From UBA2965 sp036526135 (GTDB lineage: Bacteria; Pseudomonadota; Gammaproteobacteria; Pseudomonadales; Azotimanducaceae), in assembly GCA_036526135.1 (NCBI GenBank), contig DATCZA010000072.1:1-54637 (forward strand): 54,637 nt of DNA, given 5' to 3'. Below, in pieces: positions 44,211-51,065 of the stretch (positions are counted from its first letter, which is position 1; each line of letters starts with the position of its first letter). Both the position numbers and the translations under genes were made by a program. A model generated the notes under the pieces. It saw only the letters and a list, made by a program, of their open reading frames with translations, was not told where the DNA came from and searched no databases.

Positions 44211-45419
44211 ATGGACAGACGATCTTTCCTGACCATTGCCGGCATCGGCGCCGCGTATCTGCTGAGGCCCTCGCTCGCTCGCGCCTGCCCTACCCAAGGT
44301 GGGTCGTCGTCTGCCAATTGGGCGGACAGACTGGGCCCTGGGTCCGCGATGGGCCGCCTGGGCGAGCTGCTTGCCCCGGATCACAACGGTATCCGGCTGC
44401 CTGCCGGGTTCAGCTCGAGGATCGTTGCCGAGTCCGGCAATCGCCCCGTGTCGTCCTCGTCCTACGCCTGGCACGCGGCCCCGGATGGAGGCGCTACGTT
44501 TGCGCATCCCGAAGGAGGTTGGGTCTACGTCAGCAACTGCGAGATGCCGCTGGGGTTCGGCGGTGCCAGCGCCCTGCGGTTCGATGAGTCGGGAACCCTG
44601 GTAGACGCCTACCCGATCCTCGGCCGAACGAGCGGCAACTGCGCTGGCGGGGCGACGCCGTGGGGAACCTGGTTCAGCTGCGAGGAAGTTCGCCGCGGCC
44701 GGGTATATGAATGCGACCCGTTGGGATTGCGGCAACCGGTGGCGCTGCCGGCGCTGGGACGATTCCAGCACGAGGCTGCCGTGGTCGATCCGCTCACCGG
44801 TACCGTCTACATGAGCGAGGATGAGCCCGACGGGCGCCTCTACCGCTTCCGGCCCACGGTGCCCAGACATCTCGAGCGGCCCGATCTGAGCGCTGGCGTC
44901 CTCGAGGTCGCTTCACTCGCTCCGGACGGCTCCGGCTCGGTGGTGTGGCTGCGCGTTCCGGACCCCGAAGCGGGCCGCAAGCCCACCCGCTGGCAGGTGC
45001 CTGAAAGCACCGGCTTCGACGGCGGCGAGGGGATGAGCTACTGCGACGGTGTGGTCTATCTCGCGACCAAGGGCGACAACCGGGTCTGGGCTCTCGATCT
45101 CGGCGAGGATCGCCTGGAGGTGATCTACGATCAGGCCACGGCCGCAACGCCCATACTTGGCGGCGTCGACAACGTGGAAACCAATGCATCCGGCGACGTG
45201 CTGGTGGCCGAAGACGGCGATGACATGCAGATCGTCGTTCTCCCCCGGGAGGGCGAGCCGGTTGCCCTGCTGCAGGTCACTCGCCAGGGCGGATCGGAAA
45301 TCACCGGCCTGGCGTTCACGCCCGACATGTCACGCCTTTACTTCAGCTCCCAGCGCGGCTTTTCCGGTCGGGTGACGGGCGGCATCACTTACGAGGTCAC
45401 CGGCCCCTTTGTGGGCTGA
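44211..45419 (+). CDS. Tat-exported PhoX-like (DUF839) protein
   Basis: This 402-residue protein has a twin-arginine signal MDRRSFLTIAGIG and a hydrophobic stretch to about residue 28, so it should be exported folded. The mature part reads as a beta-propeller: SNCEMPLGFGG, NCAGGATPWGTWFSCEE, GRFQHEAAVVDPLTGTVYMSED, GGVDNVETNASGDVLVAEDG, and GLAFTPDMSRLYFSSQRG. These match the DUF839/PhoX family, which includes Ca/Fe-dependent phosphatases, but it is shorter than PhoX (about 600). Whether it is an active phosphatase is unknown. It starts 19 bases after spoVR, so may be the fourth gene of that operon. Confidence 0.8.
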   Translation: MDRRSFLTIAGIGAAYLLRPSLARACPTQGGSSSANWADRLGPGSAMGRLGELLAPDHNGIRLPAGFSSRIVAESGNRPVSSSSYAWHAAPDGGATFAHPEGGWVYVSNCEMPLGFGGASALRFDESGTLVDAYPILGRTSGNCAGGATPWGTWFSCEEVRRGRVYECDPLGLRQPVALPALGRFQHEAAVVDPLTGTVYMSEDEPDGRLYRFRPTVPRHLERPDLSAGVLEVASLAPDGSGSVVWLRVPDPEAGRKPTRWQVPESTGFDGGEGMSYCDGVVYLATKGDNRVWALDLGEDRLEVIYDQATAATPILGGVDNVETNASGDVLVAEDGDDMQIVVLPREGEPVALLQVTRQGGSEITGLAFTPDMSRLYFSSQRGFSGRVTGGITYEVTGPFVG

Positions 45420-45436
45420 CTTTCTCAGAATGAGCC

Positions 45437-46510
45437 ATGGACGTATATCTGGTCGGCGGCGCGGTCCGCGATGAGCTGCTCGGCCGCCCGGTGCGCGAGC
45501 GCGACTGGGTGGTGGTGGGCGCCTCCCCCGAGGCGATGCTGAAACTCGGCTTTCGGCAGGTGGGCCGTGATTTCCCGGTCTTTCTGCACCCGGACACCAG
45601 CGAGGAGTACGCGCTGGCCCGCACCGAGCGCAAGACGGGGCCGGGGCACAAAGGTTTCGAGTGTCACGCCGGGCCCGACGTCACTCTGGAGCAGGACCTG
45701 GAGCGCCGCGACCTCACCGTGAACGCCATCGCGCGGGCGTCGGACGGCTCCCTGATCGATCCCTTCGGCGGTCGATCGGACCTGGAAGCGAAAGTGCTCA
45801 GGCACGTCTCGGTCGCTTTCTCCGAGGATCCGCTCCGGGTATTTCGGGTGGCCCGGTTCGCCGCCCAGCTCGATGATTTCACCGTCGCCGAAGAGACCCG
45901 GGCTCTCATGGCCGAGCTCGCCGGCAGCGGCGCGCTGGCGGAGCTCTCCGCGGAGCGGGTCTGGCAGGAGCTGGTCAAGGCACTGGGATCGAAGGCGCCC
46001 CTGCGCTTTTTCACCGTTCTGGCATCCGTGGGCGGCTTGTCGACGTGGTTCGCCGAGCTCGCCGAAGTCGAGATCACCTTCCCGGAAGCAATCAAAGATG
46101 CGCTCGGTCGGTTCGCCGCCCTTGGCTGGCATCTCGCCCCGGAGGCGGTAGATACGCTATGTGAACGGCTTCGGGCGCCGCGCCGACACCGCCGGGCCAT
46201 GGGCCACATCGCCTCTCACGGGGTGGTACTTGCTGCCTGGGAGACCGCCGAGGCGGGAAGCCTGTGCGCGGCGCTGAAGTCCGTGGGGGCATTCAAGGCG
46301 GGTGACGATCCAGAGATGGCGCTGCGCGTTTCGGCCGCCTGCGCGGGGCGCAATCCCGAGCCGCTGCTCGAGCTGGCGGCCTCGATTCGTCAGGAGGTGA
46401 CGACGGCCAGCGTTGGAGGCTCCCTGACCGGAGCCGCTCTGGGCGAGGCCATCGACCAGGCGCGCACGCAGGCCATTCGCCAGGCCCAGCGTTCGAGCGT
46501 CGGCAGGTAG
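45437..46510 (+). CDS. cca: CCA tRNA nucleotidyltransferase, class II, without HD domain
   Basis: Cca adds the 3' CCA end to tRNAs. The 357-residue protein has MDVYLVGGAVRDELLG, RERDWVVVGASPEAML, RRDLTVNAIA, and EDPLRVFRVARFAAQLDDF in order, the nucleotidyltransferase head and neck. The C-terminal region is a shorter helical tail; the HD phosphohydrolase domain of the E. coli enzyme (which extends the protein to about 410 residues) is absent, so phosphatase activity would be missing. The ATG is 17 bases after the PhoX-like gene. Confidence 0.93.
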   Translation: MDVYLVGGAVRDELLGRPVRERDWVVVGASPEAMLKLGFRQVGRDFPVFLHPDTSEEYALARTERKTGPGHKGFECHAGPDVTLEQDLERRDLTVNAIARASDGSLIDPFGGRSDLEAKVLRHVSVAFSEDPLRVFRVARFAAQLDDFTVAEETRALMAELAGSGALAELSAERVWQELVKALGSKAPLRFFTVLASVGGLSTWFAELAEVEITFPEAIKDALGRFAALGWHLAPEAVDTLCERLRAPRRHRRAMGHIASHGVVLAAWETAEAGSLCAALKSVGAFKAGDDPEMALRVSAACAGRNPEPLLELAASIRQEVTTASVGGSLTGAALGEAIDQARTQAIRQAQRSSVGR

Positions 46511-46561
46511 GCCGGGTCGAGACGTGCCTCTGGCCGATGTGTTGATTCGTTGGGCGAAAGG

Positions 46562-46915
46562 TCAGGCCCGCGAACGCTCGATTTTCACGCCCACCGTCTC
46601 CGCGTCTGTGACCGCCCCGGGCTTGAGCACTTCCACCACCACGCGCGCGGCGGGATAGCCTTCCAGCAGCAGCGCCGCGATGCCGTCGGCGAGCGCTTCG
46701 ATGAGCTCGAAGCGGCTGCCGCGGACGAACTCCGCGACCCGGCTCGCCGCTTCGCCGTAGTCGAGGGCGTCTTCCAGGTCATCGCTTTGGGCGGCTGCCC
46801 GGGTATCGGCAAACAGCTCGAAGGAGACGATCACCCTTTGAGGCCGGGTGCGTTCTTCGGGGTAGACGCCCACGATGGTGGAGACGGTCAGGTTCCTGAC
46901 GAAGACGCTGTCCAT
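46562..46915 (-). CDS. folB: Dihydroneopterin aldolase
   Basis: FolB makes 6-hydroxymethyl-dihydropterin in folate synthesis. The 117-residue protein starts MDSVFVRNLTVSTIVGVYPEER and has DALDYGEAASRVAEF and LIEALADGIAALLL, with Glu and Lys active-site residues. It is three bases after tsaD on the same strand, as in many gammaproteobacteria. The 51 bases to the convergent cca gene hold no clear hairpin. Confidence 0.95.
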   Translation of the reverse strand: MDSVFVRNLTVSTIVGVYPEERTRPQRVIVSFELFADTRAAAQSDDLEDALDYGEAASRVAEFVRGSRFELIEALADGIAALLLEGYPAARVVVEVLKPGAVTDAETVGVKIERSRA

Positions 46916-46918
46916 GGG

Positions 46919-47941
46919 TCAGGCCGGCGGGCCGGGGCGGCCGAGCTCGACGATGGGCCAGCGCGCACGGGTCTCGATGGCAAGGGGCGCTCGCTCGCCC
47001 GCCTGAAGGCGCAGGCAGCCGGCGTAGGCGATCATCGCTCCGTTGTCGGTGCACAGCCGCGCCGGGGGGTAGTAGACGGCGGCCCGCAAGTCTTCGCTGA
47101 GCTTTCTGCGCAGCCGGGCGTTGGCCGCCACGCCGCCGGCCATTACCAGATGGGTGATGCCCGTCTGCTCCACCGCCCGGCGGCACTTGATGTAGAGGGT
47201 ATCCACCACGGCCTCCTCGAACGCGCGCGCGACGTCGGCGCGGTCTGCGTCGCTCATGGGGGCCAGGTCGCGGGTCGTGTTCAGGGTGTAGGTCTTCAAT
47301 CCGCTGAAGCTGAAGTCGAGCCCGGGGCGGTCGGTCATGGGTCTCGGGAACGTGAATCGGTGCGGATCGCCCCCTTCCGCGGCGCGCGCCAGGTTGGGAC
47401 CTCCGGGATAGCCGAGATCCAGCATCTTCGCCGCCTTGTCGAAGGCCTCCCCGGCGGCGTCGTCCACGGACTCACCGAGGAGCTCGTAATCGCCGATCGC
47501 GTTGACCAGCACCAGCTGGGTGTGTCCTCCGGAAACGAGCAGGGCGATGAACGGCATAGGCGGGGCCGTGTCCGGATTCATCAGCGGGGCCAGCAGGTGC
47601 GCCTCCATGTGATGCACCGCGACGGCCGGTTTGCCCAGCGACCAGGCCAGGCTCCTCGCAAAACCCGCGCCCACCAGCAACGCGCCCATGAGCCCGGGGC
47701 CGGACGTGTAGGCGACGCCGTCAACGTCCGCGAGGGAGCGTCCGGAATCGTCCAGCGTCTTGCGGACAAGAGGAACCAGCTTGCGGATGTGGTCTCTGGA
47801 GGCCAGCTCGGGCACCACGCCGCCGTAAGCGGCGTGCACTTCCACCTGGCTGTGCAGAGCGTCCGCCAGCAGCCCCTCGACACCGTCGTAGAGCGCGACG
47901 CCCGTCTCATCGCAGGAAGTTTCGATTCCGAGGACCAGCAT
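46919..47941 (-). CDS. tsaD: tRNA N6-adenosine threonylcarbamoyltransferase
   Basis: TsaD transfers the threonylcarbamoyl group to A37 of ANN-reading tRNAs with TsaB and TsaE. The 340-residue protein has MLVLGIETSCDETGVALYD, AVHHMEAHLLAPL with the metal-binding His pair, and LVSGGHTQLV, GLDFSFSGLKT and AGGVAANARLR. Start ATG 47939-47941. Divergent from rpsU, 107 bases apart. Confidence 0.97.
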   Translation of the reverse strand: MLVLGIETSCDETGVALYDGVEGLLADALHSQVEVHAAYGGVVPELASRDHIRKLVPLVRKTLDDSGRSLADVDGVAYTSGPGLMGALLVGAGFARSLAWSLGKPAVAVHHMEAHLLAPLMNPDTAPPMPFIALLVSGGHTQLVLVNAIGDYELLGESVDDAAGEAFDKAAKMLDLGYPGGPNLARAAEGGDPHRFTFPRPMTDRPGLDFSFSGLKTYTLNTTRDLAPMSDADRADVARAFEEAVVDTLYIKCRRAVEQTGITHLVMAGGVAANARLRRKLSEDLRAAVYYPPARLCTDNGAMIAYAGCLRLQAGERAPLAIETRARWPIVELGRPGPPA

Positions 47942-47967
47942 GGGCGGATGGTAACGATTCCGGCGTT

Positions 47968-47996
47968 TTGCAAAAACCGTCCGGCGCCAGTAAAAT
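47968..47996 (+). promoter_or_regulatory. Sigma70-like promoter of rpsU
   Basis: TTGCAA (47968-47973) and TAAAAT (47991-47996) are separated by exactly 17 bases, 52 bases before the rpsU ATG. This is the clearest promoter-like sequence in the window. A GAGGGGA is seen upstream of the start but is rather far from it. Confidence 0.7.
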
Positions 47997-48048
47997 CCGC
48001 GCCCTTTTCAGCAACAACCGTCAGGTTCGAGGGGATTTCGCGCACAAC

Positions 48049-48264
48049 ATGCCCAGCGTAAAAGTCAAAGAGAATGAGCCGTTCGATGTCGCTCTCAGGC
48101 GATTCAAGCGTTCCTGCGAGAAGGCCGGCGTGCTTTCCGAGGTGCGGAGACGAGAGTATTACGAGAAGCCGACGTCGGTTCGAAAGCGCAAGGCGGCGGC
48201 GGCAGTCAAGCGCCATCTGAAGAAGCTGCAGCGGGAAGCCCGGCGCTTCGAAAAGTCCTTCTGA
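48049..48264 (+). CDS. rpsU: 30S ribosomal protein bS21
   Basis: bS21 helps the small subunit bind mRNA. The 71-residue, Arg/Lys-rich protein has MPSVKVKENEPFDVALRRFKR and REYYEKPTSVRKRKAAAAVKR, nearly identical to the E. coli form. The ATG at 48049 is chosen; the frame is open further upstream through the promoter. First gene of the macromolecular-synthesis block. Confidence 0.98.
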   Translation: MPSVKVKENEPFDVALRRFKRSCEKAGVLSEVRRREYYEKPTSVRKRKAAAAVKRHLKKLQREARRFEKSF

Positions 48265-48286
48265 CACCGCACGACAGGGGAACGCC

Positions 48287-48754
48287 GTGTCCGATCTCCC
48301 CATCTCCGAGTTAAGGCAAGCCATCACCGCGGCCACAACGGCCGCCATGAAGGCGCGCGACAAGCAGCGCCTGGCAGTGCTGCGCCTGGTCAATGCGGAC
48401 ATCAAGCGAGCGGAGATCGACGAGCGCCGTGGGGCCTCCACCGACGCCGAAGTGCTGGCCGTGCTCAACCGCATGCTCAAACAGCGTCAGGATGCCCTGG
48501 AGCAGTACACCCAGGCCGGGCGCAAGGATCTGGCCGACCAGGAGAGCTTCGAGATCGACCTGATCGGCGAGTTCATGCCGGAGCAGCTCTCCGAGGCGGA
48601 TCTCGCGAGCGCCATCGACCAGGCCATCGCCGAGGCCAATGCGGAATCCATGCGCGACATGGGCAAGGTCATGGGCCTGCTGAAAGACCGGCTTCAGGGC
48701 CGCGCAGACATGGGCGCGGTCAGCGGTCGCGTCAAAGCGCTTTTAGCCGGTTAG
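48287..48754 (+). CDS. yqeY: GatB/YqeY domain-containing protein
   Basis: YqeY proteins resemble the tRNA-binding tail of the GatB amidotransferase subunit; their role in bacteria without GatCAB is unclear. The 155-residue protein has LRQAITAATTAAMKARDKQRLAVLRL, VLNRMLKQRQDALEQY, and DMGKVMGLLKDRLQGRADMGAVSGRVK, the conserved family end. Start GTG (48287), 22 bases after rpsU. dnaG normally follows directly, but here manC and vapBC intervene. Confidence 0.93.
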   Translation: MSDLPISELRQAITAATTAAMKARDKQRLAVLRLVNADIKRAEIDERRGASTDAEVLAVLNRMLKQRQDALEQYTQAGRKDLADQESFEIDLIGEFMPEQLSEADLASAIDQAIAEANAESMRDMGKVMGLLKDRLQGRADMGAVSGRVKALLAG

Positions 48755-48868
48755 TCAGCAGGTTAGTTGGCAGCGCCGGGGCCTCACTTACAAATCCGCC
48801 CACGGTGATAATCCGAGGATCTGGTATCTTGGCGCGGCAATGCCGTCGTGCGGAGTGACGAGCGAGCG

Positions 48869-50293
48869 ATGGAAAAAGTGATTCCCGTACTTCTGGCCGG
48901 AGGAACCGGCAGCCGGCTCTGGCCGCTCTCCAGAGAGCTTTTCCCCAAGCAGTTCCACGCCCTTCTCGGCGACGACTCCCTTCTGCAGTCGACGCTCAAG
49001 CGGGCAGACCGTACCACGGGCGAAGCGCCCATCATCGTGTGCAACGAAGAACACCGCTTCATGGTCGCCGAGCAGTGCCGGGCCATCGGCCAGTCCTGGC
49101 GGCGCATCATCTTGGAGCCCGAGGGGCGCAACACGGCGCCGGCCATCGCGCTGGCTGCCCTTGCCGCCTGCGAGGAGGCGGGGCCCGATTCGGCACCGTT
49201 GCTGCTCGTGCTGCCGTCGGATCATCTGATCACCGACCTGGACGGGTTCGCGTCTGCTGCCGAGCTCGCCGCCCGGGCCGCGGGTGAAGGCGCACTGGTC
49301 ACGTTCGGCGTGGTGCCGACCAGCCCGGAGACCGGCTACGGCTACATCGAGGCACCCGGCGCCGAGTTGGGTTCCGGCGTCGTGCGGGTCCGATCCTTCG
49401 TGGAGAAGCCCGATCTCGCCACGGCGAACGAGTACCTCGCCGCGGGCGACTATTTCTGGAACAGCGGCATGTTCCTGCTCAATGCCCGGGCGTATCTGGA
49501 CGAGCTCGGCCGGCACAGCCCTTTGATGCTGGAGAAGGCGTCGCTGGCCTTCGAGCGCGGGGCCGAAGATCTCGACTTTTTCCGACCGGGGCCCGAGTTC
49601 CTCGATTGCCCCGCGGACTCCATCGACTATGCGGTGATGGAGAAGACCGACCGAGCCATGGTGGTCCCGGCCGGCTTCGACTGGAGCGACGTGGGTTCCT
49701 GGAGCGCCATCTGGGAGGCGTCGGATCGGGACGGAAACGGCAACCGCCTGGAGGGCGACGTCATCAGCGTCGATACGCAGAACTCTTTCGTCTCGGCCCG
49801 CGATCGGCTGGTTGGCACCATTGGCGTCTCGGACCTGGTGGTGGTGGAAACCTCAGACGCCGTTTTAGTGGCGGACAAGGACCGGGTCCAGGACGTGCGC
49901 GCGGTGGTCGAGCAGCTCAAGGCGGCCGGCCGCGACGAGTACGTCCATCACCGCGAGGTGTTCCGGCCCTGGGGCAGCTACGAGTCCGTGGGTGCCGGCG
50001 AGCGTTACCAGGTCAAGCGGATCAAGGTGAAGCCGGGCGCGAGCCTTTCGCTGCAGATGCACCATCATCGCGCCGAGCACTGGATCGTGGTGCGGGGGAC
50101 CGCCGAGGTCACCCGCGGCGACGAGACGATCACCCTGGCCGAAAACGAAAGCACCTACATCCCGCTCGGGGTGACCCACCGCCTTGCCAATCCGGGCAAG
50201 CTCACCTTAGAGCTCATCGAGGTTCAGGTGGGCTCCTACCTCGGCGAGGACGACATCGTCCGTTTCGACGACATCTACGGCCGGGAGGGCTGA
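48869..50293 (+). CDS. manC: Bifunctional mannose-1-phosphate guanylyltransferase / mannose-6-phosphate isomerase
   Basis: It makes GDP-mannose for polysaccharide synthesis (AlgA/ManC/WbpW type). The 474-residue protein has VIPVLLAGGTGSRLWPLSRELFPKQF-like motifs at the start, LPSDHLI, VRSFVEKPDLATA, and the C-terminal cupin isomerase part with FRPWGSYESVG, VKPGASLSLQMHHHRAEHWIVVRGTAEV. Start ATG 48869. Polysaccharide genes are not seen around it, so it looks like a stand-alone insertion between yqeY and dnaG together with vapBC. Confidence 0.95.
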   Translation: MEKVIPVLLAGGTGSRLWPLSRELFPKQFHALLGDDSLLQSTLKRADRTTGEAPIIVCNEEHRFMVAEQCRAIGQSWRRIILEPEGRNTAPAIALAALAACEEAGPDSAPLLLVLPSDHLITDLDGFASAAELAARAAGEGALVTFGVVPTSPETGYGYIEAPGAELGSGVVRVRSFVEKPDLATANEYLAAGDYFWNSGMFLLNARAYLDELGRHSPLMLEKASLAFERGAEDLDFFRPGPEFLDCPADSIDYAVMEKTDRAMVVPAGFDWSDVGSWSAIWEASDRDGNGNRLEGDVISVDTQNSFVSARDRLVGTIGVSDLVVVETSDAVLVADKDRVQDVRAVVEQLKAAGRDEYVHHREVFRPWGSYESVGAGERYQVKRIKVKPGASLSLQMHHHRAEHWIVVRGTAEVTRGDETITLAENESTYIPLGVTHRLANPGKLTLELIEVQVGSYLGEDDIVRFDDIYGREG

Positions 50294-50326
50294 GGGCGCT
50301 CAGGGCGCGCTCCAGCTGAGGCCCTC
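50285..50326. terminator. Possible hairpin between convergent manC and vapC
   Basis: GAGGGC (50285-50290) pairs with GCCCTC (50321-50326) across a GC-rich loop with further self-complementary parts. It spans the six-base gap between the two stops. The pairing is imperfect and there is no T-run, so this is only a candidate. Confidence 0.3.
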
Positions 50327-50722
50327 GAAACGGGCGAAGTTCCCGTTCAGGGTCACCCACTCGCACCCCGACTCCATGGCAAGAGCCGCGAACCAGGCAT
50401 CGGGCACCAGATTTCCTTGAATACCGCCAGATCGGCACAGGTCCGTGAAGATCGTCCAGTGACGCTCGCCTGGGCTGACGACGATGGCGTTCGGTCGCCC
50501 GAGTAAGAAGTTCGCGAAACGAATTGATTCGTCGATCGGGCTCGGGTTTACGAAGACTTTCGGGTGCGTCGTAACGCGGATGACGCCGGACAGCACCTGC
50601 GCGGCGAGCCCGAAGCTGGCGGGCGCGTTGACCGTGCTCTTCAGCCAGCTTCGGCATCTCTCGTGATGCGATGAGTCGGTCCGGAACGCGCCCACCAGGA
50701 CGTTGACGTCGGCGAGCTTCAA
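50300..50722 (-). CDS. vapC: PIN-domain VapC-family toxin with altered C-terminal active-site motif
   Basis: VapC proteins are Mg2+-dependent RNases held by VapB. The 140-residue protein has MKLADVNVLVGAF with the first catalytic Asp (residue 5), RVTTHPKVF, and LVPDAWFAALAMESGCEW with the third-motif Asp, the layout of the TTHPxVF-type VapC subfamily. The last motif, usually something like TDRDFARF with one or two Asp, here reads TLNGNFARF with Asn at both positions, so catalysis may be impaired. Start TTG (50720-50722), overlapping the vapB stop as TTGA. Confidence 0.88.
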   Translation of the reverse strand: MKLADVNVLVGAFRTDSSHHERCRSWLKSTVNAPASFGLAAQVLSGVIRVTTHPKVFVNPSPIDESIRFANFLLGRPNAIVVSPGERHWTIFTDLCRSGGIQGNLVPDAWFAALAMESGCEWVTLNGNFARFEGLSWSAP

Positions 50723-50961
50723 CCTTGCTCCATGGCATCCAGCAGAGCGGCCGAATCGCTCAGATCCACTCCTGGCTGCAGGCCGCCAGTCGACTTGGAG
50801 ACGGGTACTCGAACAGGTTTCATCTTTCCCGCCCTCGGCGCGCGTTCAAGAACCATTATGAGGCCCTCCTCGATCAGCGCCGTGAGCGTCGTCCCGCGTT
50901 CATGTGCGAACTCTTTGGCTTTGGTCAGCAGCTCTCCCGGCAGTCTCACGGTGGTTCTCAT
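50719..50961 (-). CDS. vapB: VapB-type ribbon-helix-helix antitoxin
   Basis: This 80-residue protein starts MRTTVRLPGELLTKAKEFAHERGTTL-like, a ribbon-helix-helix DNA-binding domain (about residues 1-40), then a disordered toxin-binding tail ending GLQPGVDLSDSAALLDAMEQG. It should neutralise VapC and repress the operon. The start chosen is the ATG at 50959-50961. An in-frame ATG at 50992-50994 lies inside the palindromic operator and would add 11 residues. Confidence 0.88.
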   Translation of the reverse strand: MRTTVRLPGELLTKAKEFAHERGTTLTALIEEGLIMVLERAPRAGKMKPVRVPVSKSTGGLQPGVDLSDSAALLDAMEQG

Positions 50962-50981
50962 GACGGGTCCCCTGCGATTCG

Positions 50982-50995
50982 TATGTCTAGACATA
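50982..50995. promoter_or_regulatory. Palindromic operator candidate of vapBC
   Basis: TATGTCTAGACATA is a perfect 14-base palindrome, 21 bases upstream of the vapB ATG. It has the form expected for a ribbon-helix-helix antitoxin operator. Because dnaG begins only 70 bases away in the other direction, the same protein could also affect dnaG. Confidence 0.65.
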
Positions 50996-51065
50996 TCACA
51001 TTTAAAGCGCGTCGTCAGGCAGCCGATTGCAGACTCCCGAAGAATTCGTTGCTAATCTGACTGCG

